DNA from: Hemileia vastatrix
Taxonomy: Eukaryota; Basidiomycota; Pucciniomycetes; Pucciniales; Zaghouaniaceae
NCBI GenBank assembly: GCA_030280995.1
Contig: JASXTE010000017.1
Location: 16,296,498-16,360,497, forward strand
DNA: 64,000 bases
Direction of reading: 5' to 3'
The notes under the pieces were generated by a model. The model saw nothing but the letters and a program-made list of their open reading frames with translations. It searched no databases and was not told the DNA's origin. Made by a program: the position numbers and the translations under genes. Shown here in pieces: positions 46,086-55,316 of the stretch; positions within the stretch are counted from its first letter, which is position 1, and each line of letters begins with the position of its first letter.

Positions 46086-46199
46086 AACTCTTATATGATA
46101 TGATATGAAGATGTAAGTGATGTACGATGTTTTGAGTTATGAAGTGTTATTCTGCGGAGTGCTGCGTATGAATGGGATGATGCTGACAAATCAGTGAAA

Positions 46200-46385
46200 T
46201 GGGACTTGATGGTGAAATCAGCACTTTTGGTTGAGAAAGTGCGGATTTGAGTGAAATAAGTGACTTATTTCATTTTGAAATCCACCAGTATTGGGGCTAG
46301 TGTGTTTTGGAAATCCGCACTTATTTAAGTGCGGATTTGGTCAAATTTAAGTGCGGATTTGTAAGTGCGGATTTGCCAGAACTGA
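46200..46385. promoter_or_regulatory. Subterminal motif cluster of H, right end
   Basis: At least five AAGTGCGGATTT or complement copies plus one AAATCAGCACTT within 190 bp of the right terminus, mirroring the left end. Confidence 0.55.
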
Positions 46386-46396
46386 CACCCCCTATT

Positions 46397-48006
46397 TGGT
46401 GGAAGTGGAGGAGCTGGCACATGAAAATGCTGCCAAGGATGTTTTTTGGTCTGCCTTGGCTAGAGAATTCAAGATGGATGTGTTGAAGGAGCTTTCAAGG
46501 AAGGACTTGATGAAGACTCTTTCCAATGGGGATCAGAAATTTCCTGCCTTGGAAAAGGTGAAGGAGGCTGTGGAGGCCCATTTGAAGTTATTGTTTGTGG
46601 ACACCTATCAGGAGGGGTGTGCCATATATGTCAGCAAAGTAAGTGAGGCTTTGTCTGAAGAAGAGAATAGAGTGTAGAAGGAGGAGAAGAATACGGTAAA
46701 GTTTCCCAAACAGGAGAGGGACCCAGTGGTGGAGCAGTTGGCTGATCTGACAAAAAAGCTATATATTTTTGTTCAGGAGGCTAAGAAGGCCAATAAGGCT
46801 CATTCTCAGCCTAGATATTTTGATAGGAGAACTGGTAGGAGTGATCCTTGGGTCTGCACTTATTGCAGCAGGGGGGGGAAAAAGTCCAATGATTGTTGGG
46901 CTCTGAACAGAGATGGGTCAGAAGGAAAGTTGGAGTTTGACAGCAGGGTGTTCAAGTTCCCTGATGGTTCATTTGTGAAGCCTAGTGAGGAGCAGGCTCC
47001 TGTTGATTTGGTCAGGAGAAGGAATGGTCTCAAGCAGAGGAGCCCAAGGTTTGAGGAGATTCCTGATCAGCGGAAGTCTTCTGGTAAGGAAGATGATGAT
47101 GTCAAGGGAAAAGAGAAGGAGGTTAATAAGGTCTCTTTTTCTACTTCCTTTGGTGGATTGGAGTTGTATTCTTGTGGTGGGAAGTCAAGGGGTGAATGAT
47201 TGGCTGGTGTCTATGATGTAGAGGCTAGAAAGGTGGGAAGGCATAAGAGCAGTTCTCAGGCCTAACCAAAACTTAAGGCTTAAAAGGTAGATCCTAAGCT
47301 GAGTGCAGCTAGGAAGAAGTACAACAAAGAGGAGCTGTAAAAAATGCAGAAGGGGATTGCTGATATGGGCCCACCTAGTTTTGGTGCATTGGACATGAAT
47401 GGTGAGCCAATGCCTATGGATGTTGATTCTGACTCTAAGAAGGATGTCCCTTTGGATTCATTGCCAACACCTTCTGGAGTTAGAGGTTTTGGAGAGGGAT
47501 CTGTTTTGATTCCTGTTGATGGTAAATCTGTTGGTGGTTCTGCTCCTCAAGAGTTTTCTAGGACCAAGGTAATGAAGCCAAGGGCTCACTTTGAGAGGCC
47601 AGTAGTTTCTGGCCAATCTAATGTTATGGACTCTTTTCTGGAAAAGATGAATCAGGGTCAGGTTTCCCTTTCTTATGGGGAATTGTGTGCTATCAGTCCT
47701 GGGTTGGCTGATAGACAAAAAAAGTTGTTGACCAGAAGAAGGGTTTCTTCTGGGGAGGTGGAATACATTTGTGATTCTTCTGAGAAGTTTGGTGAGGGTT
47801 TAGAGACTCATTTTTCTGCACCTCTGGGTTATGTCAACGTCACTCTGAATTTCAGGGAGGCTAGGGAATTGGTTGATTCAGGTTCTCAGATTAAACTGAT
47901 TTATTTGTTTGAGACTACTCATCTGGGCCTCCCCATCAAGACAGGAGTTGGTGGAAATTTAAGAGTTATTAGTGGCCATGTAACTGAGTTGATTGGGAAA
48001 GCTTAA
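46397..48006 (+). pseudogene. gag (rest), knuckle-like motif and protease start of element F
   Basis: One frame with stops at 46675, 47197, about 47263, 47281, 47338 and 48004. It includes a coiled, acidic segment, then CTYC......DC at about 46857-46900, which has a Lys where the His of a knuckle is expected. After a long linker comes an aspartic-protease-like start: YVNVTLNF...ELVDSGSQIKLI (about 47829-47908) with DSG. A run of seven G at 46870-46876 is a possible slippage site. Confidence 0.6.
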
Positions 48007-48009
48007 TTT

Positions 48010-48348
48010 ATGAATCAGGATTTTGGTGTAGCCTCAGGGAAGGTTCATTTCTACATTGCCAAAGGTAATGTAAAAGCTGTTTTGGGTGGACTATTCTTGA
48101 TGGATTTTCAATCAAGAATTGATTATCAGTTTGATATGGGAATCCATTTTGAGTGGACTTGTGAGGATGAAAGGAAGCTTTACATGAGGTTATCATCTCA
48201 TGGAGATGATGGTTGGGAGACCAGGCCTGGCTTTTCTTCAATGTGCCAGTGCATGGATTGTTGTAGGATAAGAAATAAAGTGGGTGCTGCCTCTAGTTTT
48301 TTGGAGTGTGGCTCAGGCTCTAGTGAGAGTCTGTCTTTTTTAGAGTGA
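48010..48348 (+). pseudogene. Protease second half of element F
   Basis: Continues in the same frame after the stop at 48004. AVLGGLFLMDFQSRIDYQF resembles the C-terminal flap region (LGRPFL-type) of retroviral-like aspartic proteases. CQCMDCC near 48240-48270 may be a small metal-binding extension. Stop at 48346-48348. Confidence 0.55.
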
Positions 48349-49502
48349 TAAGGGCTGATTGCCCTAGTGCTACAACCTCTCTCCAAGATGAGGAAATCCC
48401 AGGTTGTAGTAGGTCAGCTCCCGTGGAGATATACCAAGTGGATTTTCAACTTTCTCTTTTTAATGTTTCTCTTCTCTGCAAGTATTCTTCATGTTTTTTG
48501 TCAAGTATCTGTTCTCTCTCAAGATTTTCAATTATTTTTAATTCAAATTCAAAAAAGATGATTGGTTATATATCTTTATTGAAAGATATGCTGAAAAGCT
48601 GTGCAGTGGTGAGATTGGGGTCTAAAAGTAAGTCCTCCCAATTGTGCACCGCTAGGGTTTCTTCTACGCCTTTCAAAATCATTACCTTGGCCAAGTTTGT
48701 GAGCATTGGGGAAACCCCTGGTTATTTTTGTAGGATGGAATACAACTCAAGAAAAGAAGATAAAAATTTCAAGATAACTGAAGAAAAGCAAGAAAAAAAT
48801 CTGAAGATAATCAAAAAAGAAGAAAAGAATTATTTTTGTAAAGATCATCAAGATCAAATTTTGGGCCTCCTTCATGAGGATAAAATGCATAATTTTAGAA
48901 GATGTGATTCAGAATATGAATCAAGATTTGAAGATTTGGAAGATGGAAGTGAGTATGAAGATGTGGAATTGAGGAAAATTGGTGGAGTGGTGAGATTGGG
49001 GTCTAAAAGTAAGTCCTCCAAATTGTGCTCTGCTAGGGTTTTTTCTACACCTTTCAAAAACATTACCTGGTTCACACATGTGAGCAATGGGGAAACCCTT
49101 GTTTTTTGTTCCAGGTCTGGTGGTGAAGACATTCTGAAGATCCCTCAAGTTGACAGTGGAGCCGCAAAGGTCAAGAAGGTGGCACAAAAGATTAGGCCTG
49201 TCAACGAGCCTATGCCTGTAGCTTTTAATCCTCCTTTGAAGAGACCTCCATTGTCAAGAGATCCTTACTGTACTCCTCTGGTGAAGGATCCTCCTGATTT
49301 TGTGAAAATTGCTTGGGTGACTGTGGAAAGGTTGAAAGTTGCTAATTTTGGTCCTGATGGGTGGTTTTTTGATGAGGAAAAGAAGTTTTTGTTGCACATT
49401 ATTTTTCTCAGAGATGAAGCGGCAGCATTTTTTGAAGAGAAATGGGGTGTGTTGAAACACTCTTATGGGGAACTTTACTTGATTCCTGTGCTTTGTCATT
49501 AA
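48349..49502 (+). pseudogene. Linker between protease and RT of element F, with internal duplication
   Basis: The open frame contains two copies of about 118 bp (48606-48723 and 48985-49104) encoding VVRLGSKSKSS and related residues, separated by a Lys/Glu-rich stretch. From about 49240 the sequence resembles the segment before RT in divergent fungal Ty3-like elements (WVTVERLKVANFGPDGWF). It ends at a stop at 49500. Confidence 0.5.
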
Positions 49503-50399
49503 CCTTGGAAAATCAAACCTATTCCGATTCCAGCTACTATTATAGATGATTTTGTGGAGATTGTTAGGGAAAGAGTCATGACAGGATTGTATGAACAATC
49601 AACTTCTAGTTACTCAAGTCCGGTTTTCTGTGTTAAGAAGCAGAATTGAAAATTGAGGATGGTGCATAATCTTAGGGCCTTGAATAGAGTCATTATCAAG
49701 GATGTGGGGATGCCGCCAAGTAGGGAGGACTTTGTGGAAGCTTTTGCTGGAAAGGTGTGTTATGGATTGGGTGGTATTATGGGTGGTTATGATGAAAGGA
49801 AACTTCACACCAGTTCACGGCTACTTAAAACGTTTGAGACTCCTCTGGGAAGATTTCAGCTCACTGGTTTTCCTCAAGGAGAAACTAATTCAGTGGAAGT
49901 ATATCAATCTCAAATGGTGTGGATTTTACACCATGAGGTTCCAACTCATGCTGGTATTTTTATTGTTGATGGTGGAATTAAAGGACCCTCCACTGATTAT
50001 GTAAATGAGGTGCTGAAGGAGAACCCAGGTATAAGGAGATTTGTTTGTGAATATGCAATTACTCTAGAGAGAGTATTGTTTAGAATTGAAGAGGCTGGTT
50101 TGTCCATTTCTGGGTCAAAGTTTTGTTGTTTTGTACCTGCTCTGGAAATTTTGGGTCATGTTGTATGTAAGGAGGGAAGGATTATGGCAAAGATGAAAGT
50201 TAATAAAATTCATTCATGGCTAAGGCCCAAAAATACTACTGAAGTTAGAGGATTTTTGGGAGTTTTTGTGTACGTCAGGATTTTATTAAAGATTTTTCTT
50301 TGTTGGCTTCACCTTTAAGAAGGTTGACCATGAAAGATGCGCAGTGGGAATGGACTGCAGAGTGTGAAGAGGCTTGTCAGAAGTTGAAGAAGGTGGTAG
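49503..50399 (+). pseudogene. Divergent reverse transcriptase of element F
   Basis: Fingers/palm: IPIPATIIDDFVEIVRE, SSPVFCVKK, stop at 49647, then LRMVHNLRALNRVIIKD, GYDERKLHTSSRLLKTF, TPLGRFQLTGFPQG. The catalytic box that is YxDD in most RTs reads GIFIVDGGIKGP (about 49957-49992); only one Asp remains at the usual pair. Thumb: ILGHVVCKEGRI and VRGFLGV. A shift near 50272 moves the end (SLLASPLRRLTMKDAQWEW) into another frame. The pattern FI(D/V)DGG.KGP marks a basidiomycete-type divergent Ty3 lineage, to my knowledge. Confidence 0.7.
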
Positions 50400-50660
50400 G
50401 TGAAGAAATTATTCTTCACAAGTTGGATTATGGAAGGAAATCTAGAAGTGGACTCAAGTTATATTGCTGCTGGTCCTTTTTTGTCTCAGGAAGATAAATC
50501 TGAGAAGGTCAGGCCAGTAAGGTATGAGTCTGTTATTTTTAATGAGGTGCAATCTAGGTATTCTCAGCAAAAGTTGGAATTGTGTGGAGTAGCAAAATTT
50601 TACCAGGATGTGGGCAAGAATTGGTGGGGAAAGGCTCATCGATTGGCTGGTCAATGCTTT
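50400..50660 (+). pseudogene. RNase H remnant of element F
   Basis: LEVDSSYIAAGPFLSQ, RPVRYESVIFNEVQSRYSQQKLELCGVAK in a frame open from 50400, then the match stops and T-rich sequence follows. The C-terminal part of RNase H is missing. A nearby segment (50796-50860) repeats words such as GATGTGGG and GATTGGCTGG, suggesting a local duplication. Confidence 0.6.
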
Positions 50661-50982
50661 TTTCTTTTTTCTCTCTCTCATTTTTTATTATTTTCTTTGA
50701 TTTCCATTTATTTCATATTTTCTTTATTTTTATTTTTTTATTGATTTATTTTATCTCAATTCATTTAAAAATTATTTAAAGGTGTATCCACATCCAGGTG
50801 CACTTGGATGTGGGTAAGGTATCAGGGGATCAGCTCATCAATTGGCTGGGAGATACCATTTGTAACAATTATTTATCTCATCTTATTATTATTATTCATT
50901 TCATTTTAATTTTTTTCAGCTCTCATATTTTTGGTCAATTTTGTTTATTATTTTCAAGTTTTTTTAGTATGTTAGTAGTTTA
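50661..50982. other. T-rich sequence after RNase H of F
   Basis: No integrase motifs visible. Several short hydrophobic frames arise from T runs. Confidence 0.45.
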
Positions 50983-51195
50983 AATAAAAAAATAAAATAA
51001 AATTAAATAAATAAATAAATAAAAATAAAAATAAAAATAAAAATAAAAATAAAAATAAAAATAAAAATAAAAATAAAAATAAAAATAAAAATAAAAAAAA
51101 ATAAAAATAAAAATAAAAATAAAAATAAAAATAAAAATAAAAATAAAAATAAAAATAAAAATAAAAATAAAAATACAAATAAAAATAAAAATAAA

Positions 51196-51226
<31 letters not shown>

Positions 51227-52310
51227 TAAAAATAAAAATAAAAATAAAAATAAAAATAAAAATAAAAATAAAAATAAAAATAAAAATAAAAATAAAAATA
51301 AAAATAAAAATAAAAATAAAAATAAAAATAAAAATAAAAATAAAAATAAAAATAAAAATAAAAATAAAAATAAAAATAAAAATAAAAATAAAAATAAAAA
51401 TAAAAATAAAAATAAAAATAAAAATAAAAATAAAAATAAAAATAAAAATAAAAATAAAAATAAAAATAAAAATAAAAATAAAAATAAAAATAAAAATAAA
51501 AATAAAAATAAAAATAAAAATAAAAATAAAAATAAAAATAAAAATAAAAATAAAAATAAAAATAAAAATAAAAATAAAAATAAAAATAAAAATAAAAATA
51601 AAAATAAAAATAAAAATAAAAATAAAAATAAAAATAAAAATAAAAATAAAAATAAAAATAAAAATAAAAATAAAAATAAAAATAAAAATAAAAATAAAAA
51701 TAAAAATAAAAATAAAAATAAAAATAAAAATAAAAATAAAAATAAAAATAAAAATAAAAATAAAAATAAAAATAAAAATAAAAATAAAAATAAAAATAAA
51801 AATAAAAATAAAAATAAAAATAAAAATAAAAATAAAAATAAAAATAAAAATAAAAATAAAAATAAAAATAAAAATAAAAATAAAAATAAAAATAAAAATA
51901 AAAATAAAAATAAAAATAAAAATAAAAATAAAAATAAAAATAAAAATAAAAATAAAAATAAAAATAAAAATAAAAATAAAAATAAAAATAAAAATAAAAA
52001 TAAAAATAAAAATAAAAATAAAAATAAAAATAAAAATAAAAATAAAAATAAAAATAAAAATAAAAATAAAAATAAAAATAAAAATAAAAATAAAAATAAA
52101 AATAAAAATAAAAATAAAAATAAAAATAAAAATAAAAATAAAAATAAAAATAAAAATAAAAATAAAAATAAAAATAAAAATAAAAATAAAAATAAAAATA
52201 AAAATAAAAATAAAAATAAAAATAAAATAAAAATAAAAATAAAATAAAAAAAAATAAAAAAAAAATAAAAAAATAAAAATAAAATAAAAAATAAAAATAA
52301 ATGAATAATA
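50983..52310 (+). repeat. AAAAAT hexanucleotide array of about 1.2 kb
   Basis: Starts with AAAT units near 51005, becomes regular AAAAAT by about 51020, stays almost perfect to about 52230 and degenerates into AAAAT and A-run variants. Rare interruptions occur at about 51096, 51175 and 51200. One strand is only A and T with strong A/T asymmetry. Confidence 0.97.
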
Positions 52311-52380
52311 TAAAATAAAATAAAAAAATTTATATATATATATCTTTTAATTATGATTGTTCTTTCTAGTTAGTGAATTT

Positions 52381-53406
52381 TTAATTTTTTTTATTAAAAT
52401 GTCTGGAAGAAGAAGACTCCGGCAGTTGGTCTGGATTATGGTGGTGTTTTTGCTTTTTGTTAGGAATGGTGGAAGAACTGTGTTCTTTGTGATGTAGGTG
52501 GCTGGAAAGCGTATATGGGTTGTAATGGTCAGGGACCAGAGTAGAAGGTAAATTTTGGGAAGAAGTGGAAGAAACAGGGATAGAGTATTGGAAGGTGTTC
52601 TTGATTATTCTAGACATCTTCCAGTGGTCATCAAGGAGATATTTTCTCAGATTCATTTCAAACTCATTCAATGTACCATGGAGATCAATGGCCTTAAGCA
52701 TTTTTGAACACATCATGCTTAGGTTTTGTTTCATGTAAGCATAATCCAGCGTCTAGTTAGTTTCTAGAGGTTGGCCAATCCCAATTGTAGTTTCAGGAGG
52801 TGAGGTTCCAACTATACAGAATAATTGGATCAGTAATTTTTCTCTGTTAAAGAAATTGGATTTATTAATTTAGTACTTATGGATTGGGAGCTCTTCAAAT
52901 TTGTATGCGGCCGGAATTTTGACTGTTGAAGAATGTTGAATGGATGTTGAAGGAGGATCAACCAGATAGAGGTATGGATTCTCATGATCATTCTCTAAAT
53001 GGTTTTGCGAAGATGGAGGAGAAGAAGGGTGTACCTGTGGCCTGGTTGGAGCAGCAGGACTGCTGTTGTTGTTGTGGATATTATTATTTCTTTGCCCAGT
53101 TGGGTTGGACACTGGTGGTGGAGTACCAGGGTTGTTGAAGGAAGGACCTGGAGAAGGTGACCTTGAAGCTGATTGTGATTTACTAGATGAAGATCTAGAA
53201 GAAAGGGAACTATCAGAGGAATAATTGGCGGCCAGAAGAGAGGTGTAGTTAGTTCTTCTTGGTGGAACAGGAGATTTAAGTTTGGGAGCAGCATTGCGTG
53301 CTCTGGTGTTTTCAGGAGGTCCTCTGGAAGGCCTTCTAGAGATGTTGGAATTTTTGGGGATGTCTGAGGAAGACTTTTTGGTGTGTACGCATTGCTCTGG
53401 GAGCAC
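52381..53406 (-). CDS. Antisense gene 2 of element F, Ser/Pro-rich middle and C-terminal parts
   Basis: Two open pieces: 53406-52870 (178 codons, rich in Ser, Pro, Asn; ends VKIPAAYKFEELPIHKY) and 52734-52381 (117 codons, MKQNLSMMCSKMLKAIDLHG, LNEFEMNLRKYLL, Ser/His-rich tail). The stop at 52870 and a short gap separate them. The motif KFEELPIH parallels CEKFPVHLH in antisense gene 1, so this is probably the distal part of a paralogue whose cysteine cluster lies at 53570-54112. Introns may join the pieces; I cannot prove splicing. Confidence 0.5.
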
Positions 53407-53429
53407 TAGGAGGTTGTTTCGTAGAGTTT

Positions 53430-53569
53430 TTGGTGTTTAATGGTGGATTTTGGCTGTTATCTGGCTGAATTCGGGAGTTTTGAGCCTGATTTTTGCTTTC
53501 TGGAAAGGCAGGCGGGCCGCCTGACGTCGGGAGGGCCTCCTGGACATGTTCTAGAAGCCTGGGAGCTGA
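53430..53569 (+). repeat. GC-rich segment related to the F LTR box
   Basis: AGGCGGGCCGCCTGACGTCGGGAGG here aligns with the LTR segment near 55791 in the same orientation, and the following AGAAGCCTGGGAG also matches. It may be a displaced LTR piece or a shared regulatory box between coding pieces of antisense gene 2. Confidence 0.45.
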
Positions 53570-54112
53570 TTATGAAGCTGATTTGGCTAAATTTGCTGAG
53601 GTAAAAGCAGATTCTTGAGAAGATAAAGCAGGTATTTTAGGGAGTGTTTTGGTAATAGAACAGTGTGATCTTCTGGAAGGAGCGGAAGATAAAGAAGAGG
53701 AAGCAGGTCCAAGTTCTGGTGACCTGGTAGGAGATTTGCAAATACATTTATGAGATGGTGAAGGCAGAGGTATTGGATAATTGGGATCTCTTTCACATCT
53801 TTTCTTTTTAGAGTTGCAATAAACACACGCTCTGTTATAGAATTTGGCCTGAGGAGTAGGAAGAGTGAAGGTACAAGGCCTGCACATGTTGATGCACTGT
53901 TTAAAAGCATAGTCCTTTGGAATATTGAAACAAGGAAGGTCTGATGGTTCAAATCTGGGGAGCCAGCCATTATCTGTCAAGGAACAATAATGAAGAGAAA
54001 AGAGATGAATGAAAATTTTATCAGTGATGTGTAGATGATGAAAAAATAGTGGAAGTCCAGCAGGTTGGCTGCAGAGCATTGTGCATGGGGGTGTCTCTCC
54101 CCTTTTATGCAA
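53570..54112 (-). CDS. Antisense gene 2 of element F, cysteine-cluster part
   Basis: The open frame ends at 53570. The likely coding part begins near 53990, after an acceptor-like TGACAG. Cysteines: CINMCRPC, then ACVYCNSKKKRC, giving C-x3-C-x2-C...C-x2-C-x6-C with a Lys/Arg patch before the last Cys. A second group CKCIC follows at about 53730. Downstream it is Ser/Pro-rich. The CxxC...KKKxC pattern resembles a Zn2Cys6 or similar small zinc cluster, so nucleic-acid binding is plausible. The upstream part (MHKRGETPP...) may be an untranslated leader or another exon. Confidence 0.5.
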   Translation of the reverse strand: MHKRGETPPCTMLCSQPAGLPLFFHHLHITDKIFIHLFSLHYCSLTDNGWLPRFEPSDLPCFNIPKDYAFKQCINMCRPCTFTLPTPQAKFYNRACVYCNSKKKRCERDPNYPIPLPSPSHKCICKSPTRSPELGPASSSLSSAPSRRSHCSITKTLPKIPALSSQESAFTSANLAKSAS

Positions 54113-54119
54113 AATGTGT

Positions 54120-54590
54120 TTTATTCTGTCAAGACTTTAAACTGAACACCATGGAAAGACTGTCAAGACTTTAAACTGCAAATGTGGTCAGTCCATCAAG
54201 ACTTTAAACTGAAAAATGGTATAGTCCCCCAAGACTATAAGCTGAGGATGGTTTAATTGTTGAGTCCTTCAGGACTATAAACTGATAATGGGAGTTGGTG
54301 TGATTCTGATAGAGGGCATCCAAGGGGGAGTCTTTGAATTTTTTAAAGGCAAGTGTGGGGGTAGCTGATGAGCTGGCTGCTCTGTGGAACAGTTACCTCA
54401 GAATGTTAGCTTGTTTCATTGGTCTTTAATGTTTTGATCTCTGGTTTTGTCTTTTTTATTTAGGTTTTTGAATCCCCCAAGACTATAAACTGAGGATTTT
54501 TGAGTCCACCAAGACTATAAAATGAGGGCTGTCAGTCCCCCAAGACTTAAAACTGAGGATTAGTCCCCCAAGACTTTAAACTGAGGAAAT
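54120..54590. repeat. Nine degenerate copies of an AGTCCCCCAAGACT motif
   Basis: Consensus AGTCCCCCAAGACT followed by (A/T)TAAACTGAGGA; copies near 54128, 54160, 54191, 54223, 54263, 54471, 54503, 54533 and 54560. AGTC and GACT at the ends of each core pair, so each can form a small hairpin. They lie between the two antisense genes, i.e. in the promoter or leader of gene 2 and the tail of gene 1. Confidence 0.8.
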
Positions 54591-54644
54591 TTATTATTAT
54601 TATTTTTCTTTATTTCTAAATCAAGATTTTCAGGCAAGAAGAAA

Positions 54645-55268
54645 TCATAGAAAAGAGTCAAGAGATGTAACAAAATGTTCAGCATTGGCTTTGAACTGGT
54701 GAATGAGGTTCTTCCTTTTCTCAAGCTCCTGTGGATTCCTGGCAAGAATGAATTGGAAGTTATTTAGAATGAGATGCTTCTGTTGAGAAGAATTCTGTTG
54801 GAATTTGTCTTTGATGGTGGGCAATTGATTAGGTGGAGGTGCTTCAATGGTTCCAACATTGCTATCATAACTTTCAGGATGTAAATGAACTGGAAATTTT
54901 TCACATTGAATAGCAGTATGAAGAAGTATTGGCTTACCATAAGAAGGATCAGGGATGGTAGAGCTAGTGGTTTTAGCGGGGTTGGAACTCTTTTTAGAAG
55001 GGTGTAATTTTTTGACCAATGTGGGGATCAGGATGGATAGTCTGGATCTTTTGGTGCTGGTAGAAGGTGGATCAGGTTGTGGGGGAAGAGAAGATGTTGA
55101 AGAGGACAATGGAGCAGGTCTGAAATAAGTCTTCTTCCTAGAGTGGCAGGCATCACAGGAGGTTCTGTAGGGATGAGCCAGTGATGTGATGGCACAGATG
55201 AAATTGTTGTCAATGCAGTATTGGCAAGGACCCATGTCAGTAGCAGATTTTGAAAGAAAACTGAACAT
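54645..55268 (-). CDS. Antisense gene 1 of element F, cysteine-cluster protein
   Basis: 207 codons, start at 55268 (MFSFLSKSATDMGP), an inner Met at residue 12 being possible. Cysteines: C-QY-C-x6-C-x12-C-DA-C-x6, then Phe where a sixth Cys would fit (HSRKKTYF). The spacing C-x2-C-x6-C-x12-C-x2-C-x6 is that of fungal Zn2Cys6 domains, with the basic patch in the second half. Then a Ser/Pro-rich linker, CEKFPVHLHPESYD, and a C-terminal helix (QELEKRKNLIHQFKANAEHFV). It starts 49 bp before the 3' LTR of F and runs away from it, so the LTR may drive it. It is a paralogue of the gene pieces at 52381-54112. Confidence 0.6.
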   Translation of the reverse strand: MFSFLSKSATDMGPCQYCIDNNFICAITSLAHPYRTSCDACHSRKKTYFRPAPLSSSTSSLPPQPDPPSTSTKRSRLSILIPTLVKKLHPSKKSSNPAKTTSSTIPDPSYGKPILLHTAIQCEKFPVHLHPESYDSNVGTIEAPPPNQLPTIKDKFQQNSSQQKHLILNNFQFILARNPQELEKRKNLIHQFKANAEHFVTSLDSFL

Positions 55269-55316
55269 GGTGATTATGATGAAGGAGAATGTGGAAATTC
55301 TCTATTGGAGGGAGGA

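Larger units (their letters stand above)
42799..46393 (-). mobile_element. PIF/Harbinger-like element H, internally deleted
   Basis: 3595 bp. Inverted termini AGGGGGTGTCAGTTCTGGCA and its complement at the right, flanked by ATT on both sides (42796-42798, 46394-46396; TA is an alternative reading). It contains a Myb/SANT-like gene (+) with one intron and a convergent transposase gene (-) that has lost its DDE part. Two tandem-repeat blocks and many subterminal 12-bp motifs are described separately. It lies in the gag of element F. Confidence 0.88.

Noticed and set aside
50972..51178. Phe/Tyr/Leu-repeat frame on the minus strand
   Set aside because: Translation of the AAAAAT array.
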